Below are positions 1-8,866 of a stretch of DNA of 64,000 nucleotides, piece by piece. The notes under the pieces were generated by a model that was given only the letters and a program-made list of their open reading frames with translations, was not told the origin of the DNA and made no database searches. Origin of the DNA: an uncultured Muribaculaceae bacterium. GTDB taxonomy: Bacteria; Bacteroidota; Bacteroidia; Bacteroidales; Muribaculaceae. The position numbers and the translations under genes are program-made. Where the stretch lies: assembly GCA_910576775.1 (NCBI GenBank), contig CAJTJV010000007.1:1-64000 (forward strand). Reading direction: 5' to 3'. Numbering within the stretch: position 1 is the first letter of the stretch; each line of letters begins with the position of its first letter.

Positions 1-93
1 ATATGAAGTTACTGAATTTATCCCATTTGCCAAAATCATTTATTTAATTTTATGATAATTTTGATGCGGTTGCCCTGACAAAGCTCAAACAAG

Positions 94-126
94 TTTGGCT
101 TTGTATTCGACTTATTCGTATATTTG
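94..126 (+). promoter_or_regulatory. Bacteroidota-type promoter for the thioesterase-dprA unit
   Basis: TTTG at 94-97, a 21-nt spacer and TATATTTG at 119-126 match the TTTG/TAnnTTTG consensus. The -7 box ends only 8 nt before the ATG at 135, so the transcript would have almost no leader. Confidence 0.65.
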
Positions 127-134
127 CATTTGCA

Positions 135-545
135 ATGAAAAGCGATGACAATTACATATTTGAGATGTCGATGAAGGTGCGCGACTATGAGGTCGATGCA
201 GAAGGCATTGTGAATAATGCCGTGTACCTGCATTATCTCGAGCATACGCGCCACGAGTTCTGCGAACAGGCTGGAATGACTTTTCGCGAGATGCATCGTT
301 TGGGGCTCGATCCGGTAGTGAGTCATATAGACATAAAATATATGCGTCCACTCGGGCTTGGAGAGTCGATGGTGAGCAAATTAGGCATGTACCGCCGCGG
401 GCCTGTGTTTGTTTTCCGTCAGGACATTTATACTCCTGAGGGCGAGCCTGTCGTCAAGGCGACGGTCGATATAGTGTCATTTGAGAATAGACGTCTGTCG
501 CGAGGCGACCGCCTTGCAGTCGCTTTCGCTAAATTTCTGGAATAG
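135..545 (+). CDS. Acyl-CoA thioesterase, YbgC/4HBT hotdog family
   Basis: The 136-residue product has the length and pattern of a single hotdog-fold thioesterase, which hydrolyses acyl-CoA or acyl-carrier thioesters in the cytoplasm. The segment VDAEGIVNNAVYLHYLEHTR (from about residue 20) corresponds to the family's D..G.V.h..Yl.y.E..R active-site region, with Asp21 as the likely catalytic residue. No signal peptide is visible. The ATG lies 8 nt after a promoter -7 box. dprA follows 6 nt downstream, so the two are probably cotranscribed. The natural substrate cannot be told from sequence. Confidence 0.85.
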   Translation: MKSDDNYIFEMSMKVRDYEVDAEGIVNNAVYLHYLEHTRHEFCEQAGMTFREMHRLGLDPVVSHIDIKYMRPLGLGESMVSKLGMYRRGPVFVFRQDIYTPEGEPVVKATVDIVSFENRRLSRGDRLAVAFAKFLE

Positions 546-551
546 AACGCT

Positions 552-1667
552 ATGGTTGACTCGGCATTGAATGCGGCGCGGATAGCTTTTGCCTCTTACA
601 GGAATATCAATCTGGGGACGGCACGTCATTTCGAAAAGCTTGGAATATCGGCATCGGATTTTTTTGAGATGTCGGCTCGGCGTCTTGCCGCCGTCACAGG
701 CCTGAGAGAGTCTTTTTTCGATGACAGTCGCCGAGCCGAAGCTCTTGCCCGAGGACGTGTCGAGGCTGCTTATGCCGCAGATAACGGCATAGTTGTAAAT
801 TATTATACCGATGGTTCATATCCTCGCAGGATGCTTGAATGTGATGATGCTCCCGCGTTGTTGTTCTCTCTCGGGACCATGCGAGAATACAGCCATGTAG
901 TTGCTATTGTCGGGACACGGCACTGTACGTCATACGGCGCTGAGTTTATTCGCAGACTTGTGAAGGATCTGTCGGAATCGGTCGACGACCTTGCCGTGAT
1001 AAGCGGACTGGCGTATGGGGCCGATATCGCGGCTCACCGCGCAGCTCTTGCGAACGGCGTCGCTACCGGTGCTGTATTAGCTCACGGTCTCAATACAGTC
1101 TATCCCGCCGACCATCGGGATGACGCCCGCAGCATAGTGCGTAGCGGAGGATTCCTTGTAACCGAATACCCGTCTTACGGAGCAATACACAAGGGTAATT
1201 TCCTTGCCCGCAACCGTATAGTGGCTGCAATGGCAGATGTTACGATAATTGCCGAATCGGATATCCGTGGCGGTGCAATGTCGACAGCACGTATTGCGGG
1301 CGCTTACAATCGCGAGGTTATGGCGCTTCCGGGACGAACAACCGATACCTACAGCCGTGGTTGCAACGCCCTTATCGCAGGAGGTGAGGCTGCTATGATA
1401 CGTGATGCTTCCGACCTGATAGCGCTTACCGGATGGAATGTCCGAAAACCCGAAGGCACACAAAAAGAACTGCCGTTCATAACCTCCGAACAGGCAAGCA
1501 TAGTAAATTTCCTGAAGACAAATCGGGACGCTACTGTAAACGACATCTGTTCCGCACTCTCCATTCCGTTCTCGCGTCTAAGCTCCCTCCTGTTCGAAAT
1601 GGAGATGGAAGAGATGTTGAGTTCTCTTCCCGGAGGCAGGTACTGCCTGCTGAATGCCGATGTATGA
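552..1667 (+). CDS. dprA: DNA-processing protein DprA
   Basis: DprA binds incoming single-stranded DNA and loads RecA during natural transformation. The 371-residue product has an N-terminal helical (SAM-like) region, a Rossmann-like core starting near residue 115 (VGTRHCTSYG, then VISGLAYGADIAAHRAAL, VLAHGLNTVYPADHR, GNFLARNRIVAAMAD, ALPGRTTDTYSRGCNALI), and a C-terminal winged-helix region after about residue 305. All the hallmark DprA blocks are present and uninterrupted. It starts 6 nt after the thioesterase stop. The thioesterase-dprA pairing is common in Bacteroidales. Confidence 0.95.
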   Translation: MVDSALNAARIAFASYRNINLGTARHFEKLGISASDFFEMSARRLAAVTGLRESFFDDSRRAEALARGRVEAAYAADNGIVVNYYTDGSYPRRMLECDDAPALLFSLGTMREYSHVVAIVGTRHCTSYGAEFIRRLVKDLSESVDDLAVISGLAYGADIAAHRAALANGVATGAVLAHGLNTVYPADHRDDARSIVRSGGFLVTEYPSYGAIHKGNFLARNRIVAAMADVTIIAESDIRGGAMSTARIAGAYNREVMALPGRTTDTYSRGCNALIAGGEAAMIRDASDLIALTGWNVRKPEGTQKELPFITSEQASIVNFLKTNRDATVNDICSALSIPFSRLSSLLFEMEMEEMLSSLPGGRYCLLNADV

Positions 1668-1724
1668 ACATCCCGGACAGGTTTTATTGTTATATTTTCA
1701 ACTGACATCAAACACTTTCAATCC

Positions 1725-2600
1725 ATGGCAAAAAAAATAATACCCGAATCGGAGCTTATCATCAATCCCGACGGGACTGTTTTCCACTTACATCTGCATC
1801 CCGACCAGCTCACCGACCGCATCATCCTCGTCGGTGATCCTGCGAGAGTCGATATGGTAGCGAGTTTTTTCGATACCCGCACCTTTGAGGTCCGAGCGCG
1901 CGAGTTCCACACCATCGGGGGTACATATAATGGAAAACCAATAATGTGCCTCAGCCACGGCATAGGTCCGGACAACATCGATATTGTAATCAACGAACTC
2001 GATGCTCTCGCCAACATTGATTTTTCAACACGCGAGGTGCGTTCCGAGATTCGCCGTCTTGACATGGTACGTATAGGCACTTCCGGAGCCCTCCAGCCGG
2101 AGCTGCTTCTCGGCACACCTGTGATTGCCCGCAAATCGATAGGTTTCGACGGTGTACTCAACTATTATGCCGGCCGCAATGATGTCGCCGACATAGAATT
2201 CGAAAAGGCGCTTTGCGAACATGCAGGATGGAATCCGCTATGGGCCAAGCCATATATAGTCGATGCCGACGAAGAACTTGTCGAGCGCATCGGTGGAGAC
2301 GATATGGTGCGTGGAATAACGATTTCCGCGGTAGGATTCTATGGCCCGCAGGGTCGCGAACTGCGTCTGCCACTTTCCAATCCGGATCTTAACCGTCACA
2401 TAGAGACTTTCGAATACAATGGCGGCAAAATCACCAATTACGAGATGGAGAGCGCTCCTTTGGCCGGCCTTGGACGTCTTATGGGTCATAGGTGCATGAC
2501 AGTATGCTCAATTATCGCCAACCGTTTCAATACCGAGGCGAATCCTAATTATAAAGAGGGCATCCGCAGTCTTGTAGCAACAGTTCTGGAGCGTATCTGA
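1725..2600 (+). CDS. udp: Uridine phosphorylase / nucleoside phosphorylase
   Basis: This 291-residue protein belongs to the PNP/UDP phosphorylase family, which cleaves nucleosides to a base and (deoxy)ribose-1-phosphate for salvage. Visible motifs are the phosphate-binding start ILVGDPARVDMVASFF, GIGPDNIDIVINE, and the substrate-binding block NYEMESAPLAGLGRLMGH, whose Glu contacts the ribose hydroxyls. The gap from dprA is 57 nt and includes TATATTTT at 1691-1698, a possible weak -7 element. A TIGR02757 gene follows after 2 nt. Assignment as a uridine-type enzyme is by overall similarity; substrate preference is not certain. Confidence 0.85.
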   Translation: MAKKIIPESELIINPDGTVFHLHLHPDQLTDRIILVGDPARVDMVASFFDTRTFEVRAREFHTIGGTYNGKPIMCLSHGIGPDNIDIVINELDALANIDFSTREVRSEIRRLDMVRIGTSGALQPELLLGTPVIARKSIGFDGVLNYYAGRNDVADIEFEKALCEHAGWNPLWAKPYIVDADEELVERIGGDDMVRGITISAVGFYGPQGRELRLPLSNPDLNRHIETFEYNGGKITNYEMESAPLAGLGRLMGHRCMTVCSIIANRFNTEANPNYKEGIRSLVATVLERI

Positions 2601-2602
2601 AC

Positions 2603-3382
2603 ATGGAGAATCTGAAGCAGAGGATGGACGAACTCGCCGCACGCTACAATGTGCCGGAATTCGCCGCCTCGGATCCTGTGCAATTTCCACGGCGCTATAC
2701 CGATTCACGCGATATAGAGATTTCAGCTTTTGTAACATCTGTAATCTCGTGGGGGCGCCGCCAGATGATACTGCGCAATGCCGACCGTATAGATTCTCTC
2801 TTTGAAGGACAGCCACACCGCTTTGTGCTTGAAGGGAATCTCGACGCCATCGGGGAGGAAAACCTGCATCGTACGTTCTTCGGTCGCCATCTGCGGTATC
2901 TGTTACGTGGACTGCGAGACATCTATTCCGCTTATGGCTCTCTTGAAGGTTTTGCGGCCGCTAAAGGTGTGGAGAAATCGGAGGCTCCCTCGTGGGTTCT
3001 TGCCGGAGAGATGAACACTGTTTTCGATGCTGCAAACAGCCGTTGCAGTTGTCCTCTGTGTGGCCCGACGCGTTGTCTGCCTGCCGATGCAGGCAATTCC
3101 GCTCTTAAACGGTTCAATATGGCTCTGCGCTGGCTCGTAAGAAACGACGGCATTGTGGATCTTGGAGTGTGGAGTTTGCTGAAGCCTTCACAGCTCTATA
3201 TTCCGCTGGACGTGCATTCAGGACGTACGGCACGAACACTTGGTTTGCTTTCACGCATGGCAAACGACAGGCGCGCCGCCGTTGAGCTTACTGAATCCTT
3301 GCGGAAAATGAATCCGGAAGACCCCACTATCTATGATTTCGCACTCTTCGGAGCCGGTGTGAACGACGGCGTAGAAGAGTAG
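2603..3382 (+). CDS. TIGR02757 family protein (DUF2400)
   Basis: The 259-residue protein has the family's characteristic opening, with a tract like FPRRYTDSRDIEISAF followed by SVISWGRRQMILRNADRI near residues 50-70. A later block, LKPSQLYIPLDVHSGRTAR, resembles a HhH-GPD-type (DNA glycosylase-like) region, and the family is distantly related to that fold, but no catalytic activity is established. No signal peptide or membrane segment is seen. It lies 2 nt after the nucleoside phosphorylase and is surely in the same transcript. A strong hairpin follows at 3401-3431. Confidence 0.85.
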   Translation: MENLKQRMDELAARYNVPEFAASDPVQFPRRYTDSRDIEISAFVTSVISWGRRQMILRNADRIDSLFEGQPHRFVLEGNLDAIGEENLHRTFFGRHLRYLLRGLRDIYSAYGSLEGFAAAKGVEKSEAPSWVLAGEMNTVFDAANSRCSCPLCGPTRCLPADAGNSALKRFNMALRWLVRNDGIVDLGVWSLLKPSQLYIPLDVHSGRTARTLGLLSRMANDRRAAVELTESLRKMNPEDPTIYDFALFGAGVNDGVEE

Positions 3383-3400
3383 AAGCCAAAAGACAATGAA

Positions 3401-3431
3401 GCGGACCGGCCTCCGAACAGGTCCGGTCCGC
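3401..3431 (+). terminator. Terminator hairpin between convergent genes
   Basis: GCGGACCGG (3401-3409) pairs perfectly with CCGGTCCGC (3423-3431), with additional CCT/AGG pairing inside and a short T run after. It lies between the end of the TIGR02757 gene and the 3' end of the opposing small gene. Confidence 0.75.
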
Positions 3432-3463
3432 TTTCCGATTGATTACCCGTATATTTTTAATGT

Positions 3464-3820
3464 TTATTTCTTGAATACCGATTTCATACGATCCATTATC
3501 GATGGAGGCTCCATGCGGATGTGTACGCTTACTTTAGGCGATTTGCGGTTAAGAAATATAATTGACGAGTGGAGAACAATAGCTACCCATTCTTCGAAAG
3601 GCACTATGGCGTGAATACGTTCCAAAGGGATGCAATGGAAAGGGGAATCAGGTTCGATACTGCCGATTACGAGACTATCGACAGGACCGTCGATGTCGAT
3701 GGTAATGTTATGGTTCTCGGAAGCGCTTTCGAAGAGAAGGGGAATGTCGAGACAATCAGGGCTTGGCGGAACCTTGTTGTATTTTTTATAGAGTGATTCA
3801 ATAACTTTGCGGGTAATCAT
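3464..3820 (-). CDS. Conserved hypothetical protein, 118 aa
   Basis: I do not recognise a named domain. The product starts MITRKVIESLYKKYNKVPP and has alternating hydrophobic strands in its middle (NITIDIDGPVDSLVIGSI, then HAIVPFEEWVAIVLHSSIIF). It ends in a basic tail. No signal peptide or membrane helix is evident, so a small cytoplasmic alpha/beta protein is likely. It is transcribed divergently from the glucan cluster and convergently with the TIGR02757 gene. Length, ATG start and flanking terminator support a real gene; function is unknown. Confidence 0.65.
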   Translation of the reverse strand: MITRKVIESLYKKYNKVPPSPDCLDIPLLFESASENHNITIDIDGPVDSLVIGSIEPDSPFHCIPLERIHAIVPFEEWVAIVLHSSIIFLNRKSPKVSVHIRMEPPSIMDRMKSVFKK

Positions 3821-4112
3821 CGGGGTTGTTTTTTATTTGTTATCGATAAATGTCGGTTTTTGGACTTGTCGATATTTATAACTGCGAAAATAAAAATTTG
3901 TTTAGAGACGGAAGCATAAAATTGACGATGTAACAATATTGTAACAGAGCGCTTGTTTTTATGCGCAAAAATCGGCTTGAACAATATTGAGACGGAAACG
4001 ATGAATAATATGTTTTACGACATGTTTCATTGTAATATGAATATTTAACCGTAAATTCGCAAAAATATAAAAAACACGAGACGAAAACCAACACAAAAAC
4101 CAAAATACAGCA

Positions 4113-6062
4113 ATGAGTTATCTTAAATTTGATAAGAACCTGCTCATCAATCTGGACCAATCGCTTACCAAGGAAATGCTGCGAACCAATCAGGCCGGTG
4201 CCTATCATTGCACCACGCTTGTAGGTTGTAACACCCGCAAACAGCATGGACTTTTGGTGATTCCTATCGAAGAGATGGGGAACAGGCAACATGTGCTGCT
4301 GTCGACGCTCGACGAGACAGTGATCCAGCACGGGGCGCCTTTCCGCCTCAGTATCCACCGTTATCGCGGTGGTGCCATCAGCCCGGCAGGCCACAAGTAT
4401 ATCAGAGAATTCGATTGTGAGGATGTTCCACGTATGACATACCGTGTGGGCGGTGTCATTCTTACGAAAGAAAAAATCTTTATCAGCCAGGAAAACAGAA
4501 TTCTTATCCGCTATACCCTTGTAGAGGCCCATTCGGCAACTACACTGCGGTTCAATCCCTTCCTTGCATTCCGCGAGGTGAATGAACTGTGTGTAGCCAA
4601 CAATGCTATCAACCGTGAGATTATTCCCGTGCCTAACGGCATCGCAACCTGTCTCTATAAAGGTTTCCCGACGCTCTATATGCAGTTCAACCGAAAGGCA
4701 ACATGGGTGGATGATCCAAACTGGTACAATGGTATCGAATATGTCAAGGATCTTGAGCGCGGTGTACCTTATTGTGAAGATCTTTGGGTACCGGGATATT
4801 TCGAGGTACCCATCAAAAAAGGCGAGAGCCTTATTTTTTCCGCCGGTGTAAGTGAGGTTAGTCCCCGAAGCCTTACCAAGATGTACGACGCTGAAATTGC
4901 CAGTCGGACGCCTCGTACGTCTTTCTTCAACTGCCTCAAGAATTCCGCAAAGCAATTCTATATCCGCAAGGACGACAACATGTACGTCATTTCCGGTTTT
5001 CCATGGGGTGTCGTGCTTGCACGCAACACATTTATGGCAGTTCCCGGTCTGACTCTTGCAATCGACCATCGTGCCGATTATGAGGCTATCATGAAGACCG
5101 CACTGAAAGCTCTCACACGATTTGCCGATACCGGCGAAACCTCCGAAAGAATAAAAGGTATCGAGCTTCCCGACATTCCTCTATGGGCGATGTGGGCTAT
5201 CCAGCAGTATGCCAAGACAGTGGGTGTGGATGCCGCGCGCGAGCTATATCTCGAACCGGTAACACAGATTGTGGATTATGTTCTTCGGGGCGGCCATCCC
5301 AACCTTTTCGTCGACGCCGAGACAGGTCTTATATCTACCGACGGCCATCTGAAGCCGGCATCGTGGATGAATTCAGTTCTCAATGGAGAGCCGGTTGTCA
5401 AGCGTACCGGACGCCTGGTAGAATTCAATGCTCTTTGGTATAACGCTCTTATGTTCGCCGCTGATCTGGCCGAAGGTAAAAAAGACCTTGCAGGACGCAG
5501 AGAAGCATGGCTTGCTGAAGCTGAGAAAATGCGCAAGCCTTTCGTCGATACCTTCCTCAACGAGAGCGGATATCTCTATGATTATGTCGACGGCTATTTT
5601 GCCGAGCCTTCGGTACGTCCCAATATGGCAATAGCCATCGGTCTTGACTACTCTCCGCTTGATCGCCGTCAGCGCAAGAGTGTTCTGGATGTCGTTACCC
5701 GAGAGCTGCTTACTCCCAAAGGTCTGCGAACTCTTTCTCCGAAAAGTTACGGTTACCGTCCGAACTATCTCGGGTCTCCCGAAGAGCGTGAGTTCGCCAT
5801 GCATAACGGACCTTCGCGTCCGTGGCTGATGGGCTTCTATGCAGATGCATATCTTAAAGTTTTCGGAATGAGCGGCGTAGGCTATATCGACAGGATGCTT
5901 ATAGGCTTCGAGGATGAAATGTCGCAGGGCTGTATCGGTTCTTTGTCGCAGCTTTATGACGGCAATCCGCCTTATACCGGACGCGGAGCCGTGAGCCATG
6001 CCACTAATGTAGCAGAGGTGCTTCGCGCCGTCCGTTCTCTGAAACGTTTTGATAATAACTGA
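4113..6062 (+). CDS. Glycogen debranching enzyme (amylo-alpha-1,6-glucosidase, GH133-type)
   Basis: The enzyme would hydrolyse alpha-1,6 branches of the intracellular storage glucan. The 649-residue product matches the bacterial/archaeal debranching architecture: an N-terminal beta-rich domain (about residues 20-240, with GAYHCTTLVGCNTRKQHGLL) and a C-terminal (alpha/alpha)6 glucosidase domain (about 290-645, with VLARNTFMAVPGLTLAIDHR, SWMNSVLNGEPVVKRTGRLV and NALWYNALMFAADL). There is no export signal. It is the first gene of a trio with a GT4 and a GH57 gene, an arrangement I recall from Bacteroides (BT4303-BT4305 region). The start follows a 292-nt divergent region in which I see no clear promoter consensus. 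Confidence 0.9.
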   Translation: MSYLKFDKNLLINLDQSLTKEMLRTNQAGAYHCTTLVGCNTRKQHGLLVIPIEEMGNRQHVLLSTLDETVIQHGAPFRLSIHRYRGGAISPAGHKYIREFDCEDVPRMTYRVGGVILTKEKIFISQENRILIRYTLVEAHSATTLRFNPFLAFREVNELCVANNAINREIIPVPNGIATCLYKGFPTLYMQFNRKATWVDDPNWYNGIEYVKDLERGVPYCEDLWVPGYFEVPIKKGESLIFSAGVSEVSPRSLTKMYDAEIASRTPRTSFFNCLKNSAKQFYIRKDDNMYVISGFPWGVVLARNTFMAVPGLTLAIDHRADYEAIMKTALKALTRFADTGETSERIKGIELPDIPLWAMWAIQQYAKTVGVDAARELYLEPVTQIVDYVLRGGHPNLFVDAETGLISTDGHLKPASWMNSVLNGEPVVKRTGRLVEFNALWYNALMFAADLAEGKKDLAGRREAWLAEAEKMRKPFVDTFLNESGYLYDYVDGYFAEPSVRPNMAIAIGLDYSPLDRRQRKSVLDVVTRELLTPKGLRTLSPKSYGYRPNYLGSPEEREFAMHNGPSRPWLMGFYADAYLKVFGMSGVGYIDRMLIGFEDEMSQGCIGSLSQLYDGNPPYTGRGAVSHATNVAEVLRAVRSLKRFDNN

Positions 6063-6092
6063 TTCCCAATTAATTAAATACCATATACCCAA

Positions 6093-7358
6093 ATGAAAGC
6101 TTTAATGTTCGGTTGGGAATTTCCTCCCCACATCCTGGGTGGCCTCGGAACGGCGAGCTACGGTCTTACCCGCGGTATGTGGGAATGCGGCGATATGGAT
6201 ATAACATTCGTCATTCCCAAACCCTTCGGCGATGAGGACAAGAGCTTTGCCCAAATTATAGGTACATCCCAGGTACCTGTAGCATGGCGCGACGTGAACC
6301 GCGATTATGTGGAATCGCGTATCGGCAAGGTTATGGATCCGGACCTGTATTACCGACTCCGCGATCATATCTACGCCGATTTCAACTATATGCGGACAAA
6401 CGACCTCGGCTGTATTGAGTTTTCCGGCAAATATCCCGACAACCTGCTTGAGGAAATAAACAACTATTCAATCACCGCGGGCGTGATAGCACGCACGATT
6501 GATTTCGACATCATTCACAGCCACGACTGGCTTACATATCCTGCCGGCATTCATGCCAAGCAGGTGACAGGCAAACCCCTGGTAGTGCATGTGCATGCCA
6601 CGGAATACGACCGTTCGCGAGGAAAGCCGAATCCCACGGTCTACAGCATCGAACGCGACGGCATGACACATGCCGACCATATCATAACCGTCAGCAATCT
6701 TACACGTCAGACTGTCATCGACCATTACGGCATAGACCCGTCAAAGGTAACGACAGTTCACAATGCGGTAGTTCCTTTGAGTCAGGATTTGCTCGATATA
6801 GAAATGCCGCGTGCCACAAAAGAGAAGGTGGTAACCTTCCTCGGACGCATCACAATGCAGAAAGGTCCTGAATATTTCGTGGAAGCAGCCGCCAAAGTGC
6901 TTCAGAACTGTAAGAACGTACGTTTTGTGATGGCAGGCAGTGGTGACATGATGGATAAGATGATTCAGCTTGCCGCCGAGCGCGGTATTGCCGACCGGTT
7001 CCATTTTCCGGGCTTCCAGAAAGGTCGTCAGGTGTATGAGATGCTGAAAGCCAGCGACGTATATATCATGCCTTCGGTGTCGGAGCCTTTTGGTATCTCG
7101 CCTCTTGAAGCTATGCAGATGGGTGTTCCGTCCATTATCTCCAAGCAGAGCGGCTGCGCCGAAATTCTTGACAATGTGATAAAAACCGACTATTGGGATA
7201 TCGACGCTATGGCCGACGCCATACATGCAATCATCTCTTATCCGGCGCTCTACAATCAGATGCGCGAAGACGGCCTCGCCGAAGTGGCTCAGATTACCTG
7301 GGACAAGGCCGGCAAGAAGGTCATCGACATTTATAAAAAAGTTTTAGCACGCAATTAA
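6093..7358 (+). CDS. GT4-type glycosyltransferase, glycogen/starch synthase-like
   Basis: The 421-residue protein begins MKALMFGWEFPPHILGGLG, the glycogen-synthase-like N-terminal strand-loop (GWEFPP.I.GGLG), has a typical donor-side domain, and carries FLGRITMQKGPEYFVEAA at the interdomain hinge. MPSVSEPFGISPLEAMQMG near residue 330 is the conserved E-x7-E nucleotide-sugar binding motif. It probably extends an alpha-1,4-glucan in the cytoplasm. It sits 30 nt after the debranching gene and 9 nt before the GH57 gene, so the three should be coexpressed for storage-polysaccharide turnover. The donor (UDP- or ADP-glucose) cannot be decided. Confidence 0.88.
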   Translation: MKALMFGWEFPPHILGGLGTASYGLTRGMWECGDMDITFVIPKPFGDEDKSFAQIIGTSQVPVAWRDVNRDYVESRIGKVMDPDLYYRLRDHIYADFNYMRTNDLGCIEFSGKYPDNLLEEINNYSITAGVIARTIDFDIIHSHDWLTYPAGIHAKQVTGKPLVVHVHATEYDRSRGKPNPTVYSIERDGMTHADHIITVSNLTRQTVIDHYGIDPSKVTTVHNAVVPLSQDLLDIEMPRATKEKVVTFLGRITMQKGPEYFVEAAAKVLQNCKNVRFVMAGSGDMMDKMIQLAAERGIADRFHFPGFQKGRQVYEMLKASDVYIMPSVSEPFGISPLEAMQMGVPSIISKQSGCAEILDNVIKTDYWDIDAMADAIHAIISYPALYNQMREDGLAEVAQITWDKAGKKVIDIYKKVLARN

Positions 7359-7367
7359 AAAACAGCC

Positions 7368-8801
7368 ATGAAATCAATCTGTTTCAATTTCGAGATACAT
7401 CAGCCGTTCCGTCTGAAACGTTACCGTTTCTTCGATATCGGCCGCGACCATTATTATTTCGATGATTTTCTAAACGACGATATCATCACCCGCATAGCCC
7501 ACAATTCATACATACCGGCAGCAGAAACTCTTCTGCGTATGATTGACGAGAATCAGGGTCGCTTCCGCTGCTCAATTTCCATTTCCGGCATGGCGCTTGA
7601 ACAGTGCGAGCATTTCGTGCCCGAATTCCTCGACCTTCTCAAGAAACTCGCCGATACCGGCTGCTGCGAATTCGTGGCTCAGCCATACGCCTATTCGCTT
7701 GCCTCGTTATCCGAACCGGAAGAGTTCTCCCGCCAGGTCGCTCAGACTTGCACCCGTCTTAAAGAGCGTTTCGGCGTTACGCCCAAAGTAATCCGCAACA
7801 CCGAACTTATCTATTTCGACGATCTTGCTCCACAGCTTATCGAGATGGGTTTCAAGGGTGTCCTTACAGAAGGTGCCAAGCACATCCTCGGTTGGAAATC
7901 CCCGAACTATGTATATACCGCGGCCTCCGCTCCGAAACTCAAAATGTTGCTTCGTAACGGAAAACTCAGCGACGATATCGCTTTCCGCTTTGGCGATACA
8001 TCCTGGAGCGAATATCCTCTTACGGCCGACAAATATATGGATTGGATTGCCTCCACACCCCACGAAGAGCAGATTGTCAACATATTCCTCAATTTGGAGA
8101 CTTTCGGTGACATGCAGCCCGCAACTACAGGCATCTTCCAGTTCCTTGAAGCGCTTCCGCGTTTCGCAAAAGAACATGGTGTTGAATTCCTCACGCCGTC
8201 GGAAGCTATCTCGAAGATCAAAGCGGTAAGTGAACTGTCGGTGATGCATCCTATATCGAGTGCTGATGAGGCCCGCGATATCTCGGCATGGCTTGGCAAC
8301 CGTTTGCAGAACGAGGCTTTTGAGAAACTCTACTCCATGTCGGAGCGTATCGCGGCCTGTGAGAACCGTGCCCTTAAGGAGGATTGGGCGCGCCTTCAGA
8401 CTTGCGACCATTTCTTCTACATGAGTACCAAACGCAAGGCTGACGGTGCCATGCACAGCCTCTTCAGTCCCTATGAGACTCCCTTCGCCGCTTTCACAAA
8501 CTATATGAATGTGTTGGCCGATTTCCTTATGCGTGTCAAAGAGGAATTCCCTTCGGCAGTCTGCAATGAAGAACTTAACGCATTGCTTCTGACTATATCC
8601 AATCAAGGTGCTGAAATAGAGGCTCTCAACAAAGAGCTCGCTTCCATGCGCAAGAATATCGAGCAATATAATATAGAACATAAGAAGCGCGAAGAACTTA
8701 CCGTTGAGGCCGCCGCTGTGGAAAAGGCTCCAAAAGCAAAGAAAGCCGCCACTCCCAAGGCTGCAAAGGCTCCCCGCAAAAAGGTTTCCGAGAAAAAGTG
8801 A
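7368..8801 (+). CDS. GH57 alpha-amylase-like protein with an altered catalytic motif
   Basis: The 477-residue protein has GH57 conserved regions: HQPF (residues 11-14), IRNTELIY with the expected nucleophile Glu146, and NLETFGDMQ (241-249). In GH57 alpha-amylases the last motif normally reads DYETFGEHQ and its Asp is the proton donor; here the position is Asn241. The nucleophile is kept, so the enzyme may be impaired, altered or regulatory. The C-terminus has a coiled-coil stretch (about 405-445), then a Lys/Ala-rich basic tail. There is no signal peptide, so it should act on cytoplasmic glucan with the two preceding genes. Confidence 0.85.
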   Translation: MKSICFNFEIHQPFRLKRYRFFDIGRDHYYFDDFLNDDIITRIAHNSYIPAAETLLRMIDENQGRFRCSISISGMALEQCEHFVPEFLDLLKKLADTGCCEFVAQPYAYSLASLSEPEEFSRQVAQTCTRLKERFGVTPKVIRNTELIYFDDLAPQLIEMGFKGVLTEGAKHILGWKSPNYVYTAASAPKLKMLLRNGKLSDDIAFRFGDTSWSEYPLTADKYMDWIASTPHEEQIVNIFLNLETFGDMQPATTGIFQFLEALPRFAKEHGVEFLTPSEAISKIKAVSELSVMHPISSADEARDISAWLGNRLQNEAFEKLYSMSERIAACENRALKEDWARLQTCDHFFYMSTKRKADGAMHSLFSPYETPFAAFTNYMNVLADFLMRVKEEFPSAVCNEELNALLLTISNQGAEIEALNKELASMRKNIEQYNIEHKKREELTVEAAAVEKAPKAKKAATPKAAKAPRKKVSEKK

Positions 8802-8824
8802 TAGTTCTATCTGACTAATAATAC

Positions 8825-8856
8825 AAGCCGCCGGCCATCGTTCTGGCCGGCGGCTT
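8825..8856 (+). terminator. Strong terminator after the glucan cluster
   Basis: A perfect 13-bp inverted repeat (AAGCCGCCGGCCA at 8825-8837 and its complement at 8844-8856) encloses a 6-nt loop and is followed by an AT-rich stretch. It separates the GH57 gene from the cytidylate-kinase-like gene. Confidence 0.8.
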
Positions 8857-8866
8857 ATTAAAAAAT

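Noticed and set aside
3876..5069. A 397-codon open frame on the minus strand opposite the debranching enzyme gene
   Set aside because: It runs through the well-supported GH133 coding sequence in the antisense direction, has no recognisable domain, and is an effect of codon bias.
7707..8681. A 324-codon minus-strand frame opposite the GH57 gene
   Set aside because: The GH57 motifs on the plus strand are clear; the antisense frame has no domain.
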